A stretch of 64,000 nt of DNA from Niveibacterium microcysteis (GCF_017161445.1 NZ_CP071060.1:2852001-2916000); one strand, 5' to 3'. Counted from the first letter of the stretch, positions 7,830-18,045 are shown. Made by a program: numbers and translations. Notes: generated from the sequence alone by a model not told the origin.

Positions 7830-10706
7830 TCAGGACAGGCGGGCAAGCATCGCCTCGGCAGCATCCTTCTGGGCGCTGGTACCTTCCTGCATCACTTCCT
7901 CAAGCAGTTCCTTTGCGCCTTCAAAATCGCGCATCTCTTCGTAGGCCCGAGCAAGCTCCAGCTTGGTATTCACTTCATCGCCAACTTCGAGATCGTCCTC
8001 TGTCATCGGAAGTTCCGGATGGGTATCCACATCCGACTGACGAATGGGCTCAGGCGCCGCCTGAGGGGGCAAATCAAGGTCAATCCCAGACAAATCAAGC
8101 GCGGGGGCTTCCGAAGCCAGCGTTTGCGGCGAGCGATCGACGTCAAAATCAAAGTCGAGCAGACCACCTTCGAAGTTCGTTTTTTCCAGATCAACCACCG
8201 CTTCATGTTGCGGCGCCACAGCGGAAGCCACTGCGATGTCGTCGTGCGAAGGTGCGCCGGAATCAAATCCGTCCAGATCCAAAGTCATCGGCTGTTCGGG
8301 CGAGGCGCCAAGATTTGTTGTGGACAGCTTCGCTTCGGCTGCCGAGAAATCCGCCGCGCTCAGATCCGGCAGCGACTCAGCCTCGGGAGCAGAACCAACC
8401 TCCTCACCCGGCACCATGTCGATGTCGAGATTGAAGTCCAGACCAAGATCATCCGACGAACCCGCCGCTGCCTCAGCAGCAGCAGGGGACTCGCCTTCCA
8501 GCGTGCGAGTAATCTGCCCGATCTCCCCGGGCATCGTCCAAGTCGTCTGCATTTGCGACGGGGACGCCGCAGCAAAGGCCGGCGCGGCGGGCGACTGATC
8601 CGCCGGCGTAAACTCCAGTGCGGCCGGCTCTTCCTCTGCAACGTCAGCAGCCGGTTCAAACTCGAACTCCTGCGGCGTTTCGACGGTTGCGTTGCCAGCC
8701 TCGACGAAGGACAGCTCGTCGAGCATCGCGGGCTCTGCCGCGGTAGCTGCCACCTTGGTCAGCGAACGATAGAGCGGATTATCCGGATCCAGCTTGGTAC
8801 CGAGATCCGCCGCACGAACCCAGTCGGTGCCAACCCCGCCGGTCTGCGTATACAGATCGGTCGCAATGTTTTCGAACTGCTTGAGGCTCTTGCGCTGCGA
8901 GTAGATCTCCAGCAACTTGACGTGGATAGCCGTACGGCTGGGATCGGACTTCAGTGCATCAAGCAGGATTTCTTCCGCTTGCGCGTCACGACCATAGGCC
9001 ATGTAGACGTCAGCTTCCGCGACCGGATCAACGCCCTCATCAGCGTCGATCGACGTCAGACCGGACTGACTGAAATCAGTCGGGAGAACACTGCTACCCG
9101 TATCGACTGTTTGGCCACCCGCCGGTCCAATAACGGACTCGGTACCCGTTTGAGTAGCATTCAAAGCAGTGGTATCGGGGCCAACATTGCGCTTGGGCTT
9201 CCGTGAGCGATAAGCGAGGAAGCCACCCAGACCCAGCACAGCCGCCAGACCACCCACGGCTGCCGGGTTCTCCAGCAACGACGCGAAGAAACCTGGCTCC
9301 TCAACGACCGGCGGGGGTGGCGGCGGTGCGACTTTCTTCGGCACTGGCTTCGGAGCGGGCTTAGGCGCGACTTCGGCCGGCGCACTGGCAGCAACGACGG
9401 GCGCCTCCGCCGGTGCCGACTGAACAGACTCAACAGCGACCGACTGCTCGACCGCGGGCTTGGTTGGCACGGGCTCAGGCTTTGCGGCTTCAGGTGCAGG
9501 CGCCTTATCGGCCGCGGGCTTGGCCGGCTCAGCCTTGGCAGCAGCGGCTTGTTTTTGAAGATCCGCCAGATTCTGGTTCTTCAAATCGACCAGCTTCTGA
9601 AGATCCTTGACGTTCTTTTCAAGTGCGGCAACGCGTTCCGTCGCTTCCTTAAGCGCACGCTCCCGCGCGACCAAGTCCTCTTCCAGAGCCTGGATACGGC
9701 CAGCAGACTTCGGATCGGCCTTGCCTGCGTCCTTCGACACCTGGCTCTTGGAGATCTTCAGTTGATCCTTGGCTTCTTGCGCCTTAGCTGCGTCCTCGAC
9801 CTTCGGCGTAATCTTGCCCGACGACGATTGTTGCGCCGCGCTCTCCTTGGCCTTGCTGTCAGCGACGGCTGCCGCGGCCTTCTGCCGGTAAGCACCGAAA
9901 TTAGCTGATGGTGCCGACAGGATTCGACGTGCTTCGGAAGCGGACAATTCCTTCGCTGCCGAGGATTCAGGCACCTTCAGAATTTGACCCGTCTTCAGGC
10001 GATTGATGTCACCACCAGGAAATGCCGACTCGTTAGCCGAATACAGCGCAGCCAGCATCTGTTCAAGGCTGACGTCGCTTGCCTTGGTTCGGGCCGCAAT
10101 AGAAGTCAGCGAGTCGCCACTGCGTACGGTGTATTCCGAACCAGGAATATCGGTCTTCGGTTTCGCAGGGGCGGTCTCGGCCGATTTCGTCGGACGCTCC
10201 GCACGCTCAACCTTCTCAGCCTTTTCCTTCCGTTTCGAAACCGGGGTGGCTGGCTCCAGCGGTTTTGCGATCGGCGCAGAAACCTGAGGAGCAGCGGCCT
10301 TTGTGCCTTCATCCACCGGATCGAGGAGGAAGGTGTACTCGCGCATCAACCGACCACCAGTCCAATTGAGTTCCAGCAGCAGATCGACAAACGGCTCGCT
10401 GAAGGGACGATCGCTGGCAACCTTGACGACCGCGCCAGCGCCCTTCTTCTCAATTGAAAGCCGCAGCGCGCTGAGCTGAGGCGCGTATTCGATGTTCGCC
10501 CGTCGGAAAGCTTCAGGCGACGCAAGCTTGGCACTCAAGGAGTCCAACTCCTCCGCCGTGCCGGTCACCTCGACTTCCGCGCGAAGCGGTTGACCAAGAC
10601 CGCTGAAAACGTTCAGCCGGCCGAGACCTGCGGCTGAAGCGCCAAATGGCAACGCCGCGATTGCGGCCGCGATGATGGAGGCACGGAGAGTCGTCTTCAT
10701 GGGCAT
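7830..10706 (-). CDS. fimV: FimV/HubP family LysM-containing polar protein
   Basis: Large inner-membrane peptidoglycan-binding scaffold that supports type IV pilus assembly, twitching and polar organisation in related bacteria. 958 aa. Order: signal peptide (to about residue 26), the conserved FimV N-terminal domain beginning LGRLNVFSGLGQPLRAEVEV, a LysM motif (about 190-246), an Ala/Lys-rich coiled-coil stretch (about 330-400), a Pro-rich linker, one transmembrane helix (about 485-503), a long acidic cytoplasmic region and a C-terminal FimV/TPR domain (about 905-958, DEVNTKLELARAYEEMRD). Two in-frame ATGs (10706 and 10700) are possible. Position next to asd and truA is the usual one in this lineage. 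Strong acidic composition of the C-terminal half is normal for the family. Confidence 0.94.
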   Translation of the reverse strand: MPMKTTLRASIIAAAIAALPFGASAAGLGRLNVFSGLGQPLRAEVEVTGTAEELDSLSAKLASPEAFRRANIEYAPQLSALRLSIEKKGAGAVVKVASDRPFSEPFVDLLLELNWTGGRLMREYTFLLDPVDEGTKAAAPQVSAPIAKPLEPATPVSKRKEKAEKVERAERPTKSAETAPAKPKTDIPGSEYTVRSGDSLTSIAARTKASDVSLEQMLAALYSANESAFPGGDINRLKTGQILKVPESSAAKELSASEARRILSAPSANFGAYRQKAAAAVADSKAKESAAQQSSSGKITPKVEDAAKAQEAKDQLKISKSQVSKDAGKADPKSAGRIQALEEDLVARERALKEATERVAALEKNVKDLQKLVDLKNQNLADLQKQAAAAKAEPAKPAADKAPAPEAAKPEPVPTKPAVEQSVAVESVQSAPAEAPVVAASAPAEVAPKPAPKPVPKKVAPPPPPPVVEEPGFFASLLENPAAVGGLAAVLGLGGFLAYRSRKPKRNVGPDTTALNATQTGTESVIGPAGGQTVDTGSSVLPTDFSQSGLTSIDADEGVDPVAEADVYMAYGRDAQAEEILLDALKSDPSRTAIHVKLLEIYSQRKSLKQFENIATDLYTQTGGVGTDWVRAADLGTKLDPDNPLYRSLTKVAATAAEPAMLDELSFVEAGNATVETPQEFEFEPAADVAEEEPAALEFTPADQSPAAPAFAAASPSQMQTTWTMPGEIGQITRTLEGESPAAAEAAAGSSDDLGLDFNLDIDMVPGEEVGSAPEAESLPDLSAADFSAAEAKLSTTNLGASPEQPMTLDLDGFDSGAPSHDDIAVASAVAPQHEAVVDLEKTNFEGGLLDFDFDVDRSPQTLASEAPALDLSGIDLDLPPQAAPEPIRQSDVDTHPELPMTEDDLEVGDEVNTKLELARAYEEMRDFEGAKELLEEVMQEGTSAQKDAAEAMLARLS

Positions 10707-10830
10707 GCCGAAATAGGCGCGTTTATTATGGTTTTATCAAAATAACATCATAGATTTAGCCTCGCAAGCTAAACCTAACTCTGAGTATTTGATGCCGTTG
10801 GCAAACTCACCGGGCGGCGAGCCTTAAGAT

Positions 10831-10856
10831 ACGGGCGTTGCGAACGCAACGCCCGT
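10831..10856 (-). terminator. Perfect 12-bp hairpin after asd
   Basis: Perfect inverted repeat ACGGGCGTTGCG / CGCAACGCCCGT with a 2-base centre, 13 bases after the asd stop. Downstream on the minus strand the sequence is ATCTTAAGG, so there is no real T-run. It may stabilise the asd 3' end or act as a weak terminator between asd and fimV. The 125 bases from here to fimV are AT-rich and probably hold the fimV promoter, but I could not settle on -35/-10 elements. Confidence 0.55.
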
Positions 10857-10868
10857 CATGACAAGGAC

Positions 10869-11972
10869 TTAGCGTCCGAGCAGGATACGCAGCATGCGGC
10901 GCAGCGGCTCGGCCGCACCCCACAGGAGCTGGTCGCCGATTACGAAGGCGGAGAGGTATTCCGGCCCCATGTTCAGCTTGCGAACGCGACCGACACCGAC
11001 CTCCAGGCCACCGGTAATCGACGCTGGCGTGAGCTCCTTGACGGAAACCTCACGGTCATTCGGCACCCACTTCACCCACTGGTTGCCCGATTTGATGATC
11101 GATTCGATCTCGGCGAGCGGCAGATCCTTCTTGAGTTTGAGTGTCAGCGCCAGGCTATGGCAACGCATCGCGCCGATACGGACACACAGGCCGTCGACCG
11201 GAATCGTGCTCGCGGTACCGAGGATCTTGTTGACCTCAGCTTGACCCTTCCATTCTTCCTTCGACTGGCCATTATCGAGCTGCTTGTCGATCCACGGAAT
11301 CAGTCCGCCAGCGAGAGGCGCTCCAAAGAATTCCGTCGGCACGTCTTCGCGAATTGCCTTGGCAACTTTGCGATCGATTTCCAGGATTGCGGACGACGGC
11401 GTCGCGAGGTCATCAGCCACTGCACCATGCACGACGCCCATGCCCTTGAGCAGCTCGCGCATGTGATTTGCGCCGCCACCACTCGCAGCCTGATAGGTCA
11501 TCGAAGAGACCCATTCCACCAAGCCATCACGGAACAAGCCGCCAACGCCCATCAGCAGGATGGAGTTGGTGCAGTTGCCGCCGATGTAGTTCTTCACGCC
11601 CTTTGCCAGGGCCGCATCGATAACGTTGCGATTGACCGGATCAAGGATGATGACGGCATCGTCATCCATTCGCATCGTCGACGCGGCGTCGATCCAGTAG
11701 CCGTTCCAGCCCGCAGCGCGCAGCTTCGGATAGACATCGGTCGTGTAGTCACCACCCTGGCAGGTAATGATGACGTCCATCGCCTTGAGCTCGTCGACGC
11801 TGGAGGCGTCCTTGAGTGGCGGCAGATCGCGCCCAACGTCCGGCCCCTTGCCGCCGACATTGGAGGTGGTAAAGAACACCGGCTCGATCAGCTCGAAGTC
11901 CTTTTCCTCACGCATACGCTGCATCAGCACGGAACCGACCATGCCGCGCCAACCGACAAATCCGACTCGCAT
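10869..11972 (-). CDS. asd: Aspartate-semialdehyde dehydrogenase
   Basis: Reduces aspartyl phosphate to aspartate semialdehyde, the branch point to lysine/diaminopimelate, threonine, isoleucine and methionine. 367 aa, the long gram-negative type. NADP-binding start [14 protein letters not shown]; catalytic Cys134 in GGNCTNS; the active-site His is in [11 protein letters not shown]. The ribosome site AGAGGA lies about 8 bases before the ATG. It is preceded by a Thr/Ile-rich leader ORF and a hairpin (see separate entries), which suggests control by its own end products. Transcribed in the same direction as leuCDB. Confidence 0.97.
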   Translation of the reverse strand: MRVGFVGWRGMVGSVLMQRMREEKDFELIEPVFFTTSNVGGKGPDVGRDLPPLKDASSVDELKAMDVIITCQGGDYTTDVYPKLRAAGWNGYWIDAASTMRMDDDAVIILDPVNRNVIDAALAKGVKNYIGGNCTNSILLMGVGGLFRDGLVEWVSSMTYQAASGGGANHMRELLKGMGVVHGAVADDLATPSSAILEIDRKVAKAIREDVPTEFFGAPLAGGLIPWIDKQLDNGQSKEEWKGQAEVNKILGTASTIPVDGLCVRIGAMRCHSLALTLKLKKDLPLAEIESIIKSGNQWVKWVPNDREVSVKELTPASITGGLEVGVGRVRKLNMGPEYLSAFVIGDQLLWGAAEPLRRMLRILLGR

Positions 11973-11989
11973 TTGAATTTCCTCTTAAT

Positions 11990-12031
11990 GCCCCCTGCCC
12001 GCTTCCCTTGCCTCGACCGCGGGCAGGGAGC
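11990..12031 (-). promoter_or_regulatory. Hairpin immediately upstream of asd (possible attenuator)
   Basis: A 13-bp stem with one G-T pair or mismatch (arms 11990-12002 and 12019-12031, loop 16 bases) ends 17 bases before the asd ATG. It is not followed by a T-run, so it is not a standard intrinsic terminator; it could act on translation or together with Rho. Seven bases of its 5' arm (CCCTGCC) are complementary to GGCAGGG at 12115-12121 inside the leader ORF, giving a possible alternative pairing. Function is inferred from position only. Confidence 0.45.
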
Positions 12032-12054
12032 ATGTGCGCGGAGGAGACAATGGA

Positions 12055-12168
12055 TCAGGCCGGGATGGTTTTAATCCCGGTGGTCGTAATGATGGTGATG
12101 ATGGTCGCGCGCAGCCCTGCCGATTTCGGCAAGGGCTTGCGGAGCACGATGGCGCGCGAACAGTTCAT
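12055..12168 (-). CDS. Putative Thr/Ile-rich leader peptide upstream of asd
   Basis: A 37-codon ORF starting 10 bases after the leuB stop. Its last 16 codons read T-I-I-T-I-I-T-T-T-G-I-K-T-I-P-A: 12 of 14 consecutive codons are Thr or Ile. The E. coli thr operon leader ThrL has the same character. Asd feeds Thr and Ile synthesis, so a ribosome that stalls here when charged Thr or Ile tRNA is scarce could regulate asd. A 7-bp hairpin (12060-12066 with 12074-12080) overlaps the end of the ORF, and a longer hairpin follows before asd. The ATG has a poor ribosome site; an in-frame GTG at 12147 would give a shorter peptide. A leader is the best reading, but it is untested. Confidence 0.55.
   Translation of the reverse strand: MNCSRAIVLRKPLPKSAGLRATIITIITTTGIKTIPA
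12060..12080 (-). repeat. Small perfect hairpin at the end of the asd leader ORF
   Basis: Inverted repeat CCGGGAT / ATCCCGG with a 7-base loop, covering the last control codons and the stop region of the Thr/Ile leader ORF. In attenuators the first stem often overlaps the control codons so that a stalled ribosome disrupts it. This would fit here. Confidence 0.4.
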
Positions 12169-12178
12169 CGGTTTTCGC

Positions 12179-13240
12179 TCAGAGTGCAGCCAGCACGGCG
12201 TCACCCATCTCACGGGTGCCAACGCGGCGCGTGCCCTCTTCCCAGATATCGCCGGTGCGATAGCCCTGTGCGAGCACCTTCTTGACGGCGCTCTCCACAC
12301 ACTGTGCGGCCGCTTCATTGTTGAAGCTGTAGCGCAACATCATCGCTGCCGACAGGATGGTGGCCAGCGGATTGGCCACGCCCTTGCCGGCGATGTCAGG
12401 TGCCGAGCCGTGGCTGGGCTCGTACAAGCCCTTGTTGTTCGCATCCAGAGAGGCGGACGGCAACATGCCGATCGAACCCGTCAACATCGAGGCTTCGTCG
12501 GACAGGATGTCGCCGAACATGTTGCCGGTAACCATGACGTCGAACTGCTTGGGCGCCTTCACCAACTGCATCGCGGCGTTGTCGACCAACATGTGTGAGA
12601 GCTCAACGTCGGGGTAATCAGCCGACAACTCGATCATCACATCGCGCCACAGTTGCGTCGTCTCGAGCACGTTCATCTTGTCGACGGAGCACACACGCTT
12701 GTTGCGCTTGCGCGCCGCCTCGAAGGCGACCTTACCGATACGGCGAATCTCAGCCTCGGAATAGATCATCGTGTTCCAGCCAACGCGCTGACCGTCGCGC
12801 ACCTCGATCCCACGTGGCTCACCAAAGTAGATGTCGCCGGTGAGCTCGCGCACGATCAGGATATCGAGACCGGACACCACTTCCGGCTTCAGCGTCGAAG
12901 CGTTTGCGAGCTCCGGATAGAGAATCGCCGGGCGGAGATTGGCAAAAAGTTGAAGATCCTTGCGGATGCCCAGCAAGCCACGTTCCGGGCGTTGCGGGCG
13001 AGGCAATGCATCCCACTGGGGCCCGCCAACGGCGCCCAGCAGCACCGCATCGGCCTCGCGCGCGAGCTTCTGGGTCGCCTCCGGATACGGCACGCCGGCC
13101 GCATCTACCGCACAACCGCCCAGCAGCGCGGGCTCCATTTCGATCTTGAGACCATCGCTGCGCAGCGCTTCAAGCACACGCACCGCTTCGGCAACGATTT
13201 CCGGGCCGATGCCGTCACCGGCCAGAACACAGACTTTCAT
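12179..13240 (-). CDS. leuB: 3-isopropylmalate dehydrogenase
   Basis: NAD-dependent oxidative decarboxylase, third step of leucine synthesis. 353 aa. Start [20 protein letters not shown] is the family N-terminus; substrate residues in [13 protein letters not shown], the [17 protein letters not shown] helix and the [11 protein letters not shown] segment agree; the NAD site [14 protein letters not shown] is near residue 280. It follows leuD by 8 bases, closing the leuC-leuD-leuB group. leuA is not in the window. Confidence 0.97.
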   Translation of the reverse strand: MKVCVLAGDGIGPEIVAEAVRVLEALRSDGLKIEMEPALLGGCAVDAAGVPYPEATQKLAREADAVLLGAVGGPQWDALPRPQRPERGLLGIRKDLQLFANLRPAILYPELANASTLKPEVVSGLDILIVRELTGDIYFGEPRGIEVRDGQRVGWNTMIYSEAEIRRIGKVAFEAARKRNKRVCSVDKMNVLETTQLWRDVMIELSADYPDVELSHMLVDNAAMQLVKAPKQFDVMVTGNMFGDILSDEASMLTGSIGMLPSASLDANNKGLYEPSHGSAPDIAGKGVANPLATILSAAMMLRYSFNNEAAAQCVESAVKKVLAQGYRTGDIWEEGTRRVGTREMGDAVLAAL

Positions 13241-13248
13241 TGAATCTC

Positions 13249-13887
13249 TCAGGTAAAGAGCCAGGGCTGTTCCGCCTGACGGCGCGCCTCGAACTCACGG
13301 ATCTTGTCGGCGTGACGCAAGGTCAGGCCGATATCGTCAAAACCGTTCAGCAGGCAATATTTGCGGAACGGATCCACGTCGAACGGAATCACCTTGCCAT
13401 CAGGCCGAGTGACCGTTTGCGCATCAAGATCGATCCGAAGCTTGTAACCCGGAGTCACGTTAACCTGATCGAACAGGGCGTCGACTTCCGCTGCCGGCAG
13501 CTTGATCGGCAGCAGGCCGTTCTTGAAGCAGTTATTGAAAAAGATGTCGGCGAAACTCGTGCCGATCAGCGCGCGAAAACCGTAGTCTTCGATCGCCCAA
13601 GGCGCATGCTCACGCGATGAGCCGCAACCGAAATTGTCGCGCGTCAGCAGGATGCGGGCACCCTGAAAGCGCGGCTGATTCAGCACGAAATTCGGATTTA
13701 GCGGGCGCTTGGCGTTGTCCATGCCGGGCTCGCCGTGGTCCATATAGCGCCATTCGTCGAACAGGTTCGGGCCAAAGCCTGAACGTTTGATCGATTTCAG
13801 AAACTGCTTGGGGATGATCGCGTCAGTATCGACATTGGCGCGATCCATCGGCGCCACGAGACCATCAAGGACGGAGAACTTTTCCAT
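13249..13887 (-). CDS. leuD: 3-isopropylmalate dehydratase small subunit
   Basis: Small subunit of isopropylmalate isomerase (with LeuC). 212 aa, starting [30 protein letters not shown], typical of the proteobacterial LeuD. The swivel-domain signature [15 protein letters not shown] is present. Its ATG overlaps the TAA stop of the entericidin-like gene by one base (TAATG). Confidence 0.97.
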   Translation of the reverse strand: MEKFSVLDGLVAPMDRANVDTDAIIPKQFLKSIKRSGFGPNLFDEWRYMDHGEPGMDNAKRPLNPNFVLNQPRFQGARILLTRDNFGCGSSREHAPWAIEDYGFRALIGTSFADIFFNNCFKNGLLPIKLPAAEVDALFDQVNVTPGYKLRIDLDAQTVTRPDGKVIPFDVDPFRKYCLLNGFDDIGLTLRHADKIREFEARRQAEQPWLFT

Positions 13888-14015
13888 TACTTGCTCGAAC
13901 CCTTCTGAATGGCTTCGCCGGCCTTCTCGATATCCTTGCCAAAGCCATGCACGGTATTGCAGGCGGAGAGCGACGTTGCGAGCAACGCGAGAACGAAAAT
14001 ACGCAGAATTTTCAT
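13887..14015 (-). CDS. Entericidin A/B family small lipoprotein
   Basis: Encodes 42 aa: a signal peptide [18 protein letters not shown] followed by lipobox Cys (LSAC at about 16-19) and a short mature part [20 protein letters not shown], the entericidin signature. The start at 14015 has AGGAG seven bases upstream; an ATG six bases earlier is less well spaced. Entericidins are envelope lipoproteins; in E. coli they are tied to a toxin/antidote pair, but only a single copy is seen here. It lies between leuC and leuD with tight spacing, so it is expressed with leucine synthesis genes; the reason is not known. Confidence 0.85.
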   Translation of the reverse strand: MKILRIFVLALLATSLSACNTVHGFGKDIEKAGEAIQKGSSK

Positions 14016-14034
14016 ATCCATTCTCCTTGCCGAA

Positions 14035-15444
14035 TCAGAGAATTTCGCGGACGTCGACGAAGCGACCAGCAATTGCCGCCGCCGCGGCCATGGCCGGGCT
14101 CACCAAGTGAGTACGCCCACCCGGCCCTTGACGACCTTCGAAGTTGCGATTGGACGTGGATGCGCACCGCTCACCCGGCTCCAGCCGGTCCGCGTTCATC
14201 GCGAGACACATCGAACAACCCGGCTCACGCCATTCAAAGCCGGCCGCCTTGAAGATCTTGTCGAGCCCTTCCGCTTCAGCCTGACGCTTCACCAAACCCG
14301 AGCCCGGCACGACCAGCGCAAGCTTGACGTTGTCTGCGATGCGTCTGCCGCGTGCAACCGCTGCGGCCTCACGCAGATCTTCGATACGCGAGTTCGTGCA
14401 GGACCCGATGAAAACCTTGTCGATCGCGATGGAGGTGATCGGCATACGTGGCGTCAAACCCATGTATTGCAGCGCGCGGCCGTAACCCTCGCGGCGCACC
14501 GGATCGGTTTCCTTCTCCGGATCGGGCACCAGGCCGTCGATCGTGGTCACCATCTCGGGAGACGTGCCCCAGGTGACTTGCGGCTGAATCTGCCGCGCAT
14601 CGATCTCGACGACGCGGTCGAACTGAGCGCCGTGGTCTGACACCAGTGTGCGCCAGTACGCCACGGCCTGATCCCAGTGATCCCCCTTCGGGGCGAAATC
14701 ACGGCCACGCAAGTATTCAATCGTGACGTCATCAACGCCGACCAGACCGGCGCGTGCGCCCGCCTCGATCGCCATGTTGCACAACGTCATCCGCCCTTCC
14801 ATCGACAGCGCACGGATGGTCGAACCGCCGAATTCCATGGCGTAGCCGGTACCACCTGCAGTGCCAATTCGGCCGATGACGTGAAGCACGATATCTTTGG
14901 CCGAGACGCCCTTACCCAGCGGCCCATCGACCTTGATCAGCAGGGTTCTCGATTTCTTCTGCAGCAGGCACTGCGTCGCCATCACATGCTCGACTTCCGA
15001 CGTGCCGATGCCATGTGCCAGGCAAGCGAATGCACCGTGGGTCGACGTGTGCGAATCGCCGCAAACGACCGTCATCCCCGGCAGCGTGGCGCCGTTCTCC
15101 GGCCCGATCACGTGCACGATGCCTTGGCGAGCATCCTTGAACGGGAAGTAGGCTTTGGCGCCAACTGCGCGAATATTCGCGTCCAGCGTTTCAACCTGAA
15201 GGCGTGAGATCGGATCCTTGATCCCGCTCGCCCAGTCGTTGGTCGGGGTGTTGTGATCCGCGGTCGCGACGATCGAGCCAACCCGCCACGCTTTACGACC
15301 AGCCAGCTTGAGCCCCTCAAAGGCCTGCGGGCTGGTCACCTCATGCACGAGATGGCGATCGATATAGATCAATGCCGTACCGTCGTCCTCGACGTGGACG
15401 ACATGACTGTTCCAGAGTTTTTCGTAAAGCGTGTGCAGTGCCAT
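14035..15444 (-). CDS. leuC: 3-isopropylmalate dehydratase large subunit
   Basis: Aconitase-type 4Fe-4S enzyme that interconverts 2- and 3-isopropylmalate with LeuD. 469 aa from the ATG at 15444, where the conserved start [16 protein letters not shown] begins; an in-frame TTG extends the frame to 15471. Cluster-binding cysteines are in [13 protein letters not shown] and in [11 protein letters not shown]. The 186 bases upstream, up to the M48 peptidase gene, must hold the promoter; I saw only a five-codon ORF (MNLL) there and no convincing leader. Confidence 0.96.
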   Translation of the reverse strand: MALHTLYEKLWNSHVVHVEDDGTALIYIDRHLVHEVTSPQAFEGLKLAGRKAWRVGSIVATADHNTPTNDWASGIKDPISRLQVETLDANIRAVGAKAYFPFKDARQGIVHVIGPENGATLPGMTVVCGDSHTSTHGAFACLAHGIGTSEVEHVMATQCLLQKKSRTLLIKVDGPLGKGVSAKDIVLHVIGRIGTAGGTGYAMEFGGSTIRALSMEGRMTLCNMAIEAGARAGLVGVDDVTIEYLRGRDFAPKGDHWDQAVAYWRTLVSDHGAQFDRVVEIDARQIQPQVTWGTSPEMVTTIDGLVPDPEKETDPVRREGYGRALQYMGLTPRMPITSIAIDKVFIGSCTNSRIEDLREAAAVARGRRIADNVKLALVVPGSGLVKRQAEAEGLDKIFKAAGFEWREPGCSMCLAMNADRLEPGERCASTSNRNFEGRQGPGGRTHLVSPAMAAAAAIAGRFVDVREIL

Positions 15445-15630
15445 GAGCCAAAAACCGCAACAAAAACGCAATCTTTAATTATTTCACAGCAGGTTCATGC
15501 TGACCAGCCCGCCATGCGGCGGCGCAACAAAACATCATTGCAACGCCTCGCTGCATCTCATCGCCAGGTAGGCATACGTGGCGACGGTCCGTCGGCGCAG
15601 CCAGCAGATACCGAAATCGTTGGGCGCCGA

Positions 15631-16458
15631 TCAGCGCCGTTCGGTTGCCTGCTCATAGAGGGGCATCACCTTGGCCGAGTACACGGCCAGGTCCTTTTGG
15701 CGCGACGCCTGTGATGGGTGGGTAGACAGCCACTGCGGTTGCGAGTTGCCGGCAAGACGCCCCATTTTGTCCCACAGCGAAATTGCCGCGCGAGGGTCGT
15801 AGCCAGCGCGCGCCGCCAGCTCAACGCCGATGCGGTCGGCCTCGGTTTCCTGTTCGCGGGAATTCGGCAGCGCGAACATCGCCTGATAGGCCATGCCGGC
15901 CATGTCCATCGTGGAACCGCTCGCGCCAAGCGCGATACCGATAACCGTGAGTCCAATCTGGGCATTCATGGCCTGCGAAGCGCGCTCCCAGGCATGTTCT
16001 CGCAGGGCATGCGCAATTTCGTGCCCCATCACGGCGGCCAACTCATCGTCGGTAATCTTGAGTTGGTCGATCAGCCCGGAGTACACGGCGATCTTGCCGC
16101 CCGGCATACACCAAGCGTTGACCTCTTTCGAGGTCAGGACGTTGACCTCCCAATGCCAGCCAACAGCATCGGGTCGGAACGCCGCCACAGTCGGCGTGAG
16201 CCGGGCCGCAATCCGGCGTACGCGCTCCGTTTGCACATGATCAACGTTGAGCGCCTTCTTCTGCTCGGCCGTGTTGACGACCTGGCGATATTGCGACGCC
16301 GCCTGTTTGTTCAGCGCATCGCGATTAACCAGTGGCGACACGGTCTGCTTACGATCCACGCCCACCGTGCCGGGCGCTGTGGTCTGCACGGTCGCACAGG
16401 CCACAGCGATGCCGCACAACAACCAGACCGGGACAGCGCGAGCCAAGGAAATCGCCAT
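15631..16458 (-). CDS. M48 family zinc metallopeptidase, lipoprotein
   Basis: 275-aa envelope protease resembling LoiP/YcaL and the BepA catalytic domain. An N-terminal signal with lipobox (GIAVAC, Cys about 21) suggests a lipoprotein. The zinc motif HEIAH is at residues 146-150, and the third-ligand helix ETEADRIGVELAARAGYDP follows about 60 residues later. No TPR domain, so it is the short form. A role in outer-membrane quality control is inferred from the family. It lies about 30 bases after aroC. Confidence 0.9.
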   Translation of the reverse strand: MAISLARAVPVWLLCGIAVACATVQTTAPGTVGVDRKQTVSPLVNRDALNKQAASQYRQVVNTAEQKKALNVDHVQTERVRRIAARLTPTVAAFRPDAVGWHWEVNVLTSKEVNAWCMPGGKIAVYSGLIDQLKITDDELAAVMGHEIAHALREHAWERASQAMNAQIGLTVIGIALGASGSTMDMAGMAYQAMFALPNSREQETEADRIGVELAARAGYDPRAAISLWDKMGRLAGNSQPQWLSTHPSQASRQKDLAVYSAKVMPLYEQATERR

Positions 16459-16487
16459 CTCAGGGCCTCCGGGACGGAACCGTGCGA

Positions 16488-17621
16488 TCAGCCCTTGGGG
16501 CCAGGAACATCCTGATGCCCCGCAGGCGCCAGGCCGGCGATACGCGGCGTCGCGACCTGGACATCGGCGTTCTGTGCGCGGTGGCGCAGCGCGTGATCAA
16601 CCAGCACGAGCGCCAACATCGCCTCGGCAACCGGGGTGGCCCGAATACCAACGCACGGATCGTGACGTCCAGTGGTCATCATTTCGGTCGGCGCGCCTGC
16701 GAGATCGATCGAGCGACGGTTCTGAGGAAGCGACGAGGTCGGTTTGATCGCGATCGAAACGCGAACATCCTGTCCGCTCGATACGCCCCCCAAAACCCCG
16801 CCAGCGTGGTTGGACAAAAAACCGTCCGGCGTCAGCTCGTCACCATGCACCGTGCCCCGCTGCGCAACCACGTCAAATCCGTCGCCGATTTCAACCCCCT
16901 TTACGGCATTGATGCTCATCATCGCGTAAGCGATGTCGGCGTCGAGGCGGTCATAAACCGGCTCCCCCCAACCAACCGGCACACCACTGGCGATCACATC
17001 GATACGGGCACCTATGGAGTCGCGGTCAGCACGGATTTCATCCATGTAGGCCTCAAGGCGCGGGACGATCTCGTCGTTTGCGGCGAAAAAGGCGTTCTCC
17101 GACACATGTTCCCAGCCCTTGAAGGGGATGCGAATCTCACCAAGCTGGCCCATGAATCCGCGAATCACGATGCCGTAACGCTCGCGCAGCCACTTCTTCG
17201 CAATGGCGCCGGCGGCCACGCGAACCGCAGTTTCGCGGGCAGATGAGCGCCCACCGCCACGGTAGTCGCGGATGCCGTACTTGTGCCAGTAGGTGTAGTC
17301 GGCATGGCCAGGGCGAAATGTCTGCGAAATCTTCGAATAGTCCTGGCTTCGCTGATCCGTGTTACGGATCAACAACGCGATGGGATGGCCCGTGGTCTTG
17401 CCTTCGAACACGCCGGAGAGAATCTCGACCGAATCCGGCTCCTTGCGCTGGGTAACGTGGCGCGAGGTACCCGGCTTGCGCCGATCCAGCTCAGCCTGAA
17501 TATCCGCCTCGCTCAGCTCAAGTCCGGGCGGGCAGCCATCGACCACACAGCCGATTGCAGGCCCGTGCGATTCGCCAAAGGAGGTAACCGTGAAGAGAGT
17601 GCCTAGTGTGCTGCCGGACAT
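16488..17621 (-). CDS. aroC: Chorismate synthase
   Basis: FMN-dependent last step of the shikimate pathway (EPSP to chorismate). 377 aa. Start [32 protein letters not shown] is signature 1; [21 protein letters not shown] and the [17 protein letters not shown] signature are present. Supplies chorismate to the trp genes elsewhere in the window. The 110 bases before it, back to ilvN, contain competing small inverted repeats (GGGGAGG/CCTCCCC and ACTCGC/GCGAGT) that may serve as an ilvBN 3' end. Confidence 0.97.
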   Translation of the reverse strand: MSGSTLGTLFTVTSFGESHGPAIGCVVDGCPPGLELSEADIQAELDRRKPGTSRHVTQRKEPDSVEILSGVFEGKTTGHPIALLIRNTDQRSQDYSKISQTFRPGHADYTYWHKYGIRDYRGGGRSSARETAVRVAAGAIAKKWLRERYGIVIRGFMGQLGEIRIPFKGWEHVSENAFFAANDEIVPRLEAYMDEIRADRDSIGARIDVIASGVPVGWGEPVYDRLDADIAYAMMSINAVKGVEIGDGFDVVAQRGTVHGDELTPDGFLSNHAGGVLGGVSSGQDVRVSIAIKPTSSLPQNRRSIDLAGAPTEMMTTGRHDPCVGIRATPVAEAMLALVLVDHALRHRAQNADVQVATPRIAGLAPAGHQDVPGPKG

Positions 17622-17733
17622 ATCGATGGGTATTTATAGACTCGCTGGGGAGGCGCGAGTTTAGCACCTCCCCTGGCGCCGCCTCGCTGGGCGACGCATC
17701 CCCCCTCGCAACGGTGGCGGCGTCGGGCCGATT

Positions 17734-18045
17734 TCACTGAAAGAAGGCTTCGAGACGCTCGAACACGGCGTGGTCGGCGCCATGCCGCCGCACATCCAGC
17801 ACATCTTCAAGCTTTTCGACTTGTAGCGTCATTTGCGCCAAACGCGCGTCGTCATGGACCAACAGCCAGATCCGGCTCTCTGCCCCATCGCCGACTGGCA
17901 TGCACAGAATGCCCTCTACGTTGAAGGCCCGACGCGCGAACAGCCCGCAAACATGCGTCATCACCCCAGGATGATTGCGCACCGCCAACTCAAGCACGGC
18001 CTTCTTCTGCGCAGCGGCCACCGCCGCATTGTTCATTTCACTCAT
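17734..18045 (-). CDS. ilvN: Acetolactate synthase small (regulatory) subunit, IlvN type
   Basis: ACT-domain regulatory subunit of acetohydroxyacid synthase. At 103 aa it has the short IlvN length of E. coli AHAS I, not the about 160-aa IlvH length. The sequence [30 protein letters not shown] closely follows E. coli IlvN, including the G-V-L valine-binding loop region. It begins three bases after the ilvB stop. Confers valine feedback inhibition in E. coli. Confidence 0.93.
   Translation of the reverse strand: MSEMNNAAVAAAQKKAVLELAVRNHPGVMTHVCGLFARRAFNVEGILCMPVGDGAESRIWLLVHDDARLAQMTLQVEKLEDVLDVRRHGADHAVFERLEAFFQ

Noticed and set aside
7722..9206. 494-codon open frame on the plus strand
   Set aside because: It lies opposite fimV, has biased composition (Arg, Leu, Gly) and no recognisable domain; a GC-driven shadow frame.
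11990..12031. Hairpin before asd as a standard intrinsic terminator for leuB
   Set aside because: There is no T-run after the stem on the minus strand.
12070..12110. His-rich reading frame (DHHHHHYDH) in the asd leader region, like a his operon leader
   Set aside because: This is the leuB frame continuing after its stop and it has no ATG or GTG; the Thr/Ile frame has an ATG and fits asd.
15484..15498. Five-codon ORF MNLL before leuC as a leucine leader
   Set aside because: Only two Leu codons, no terminator hairpin after it; could be chance.
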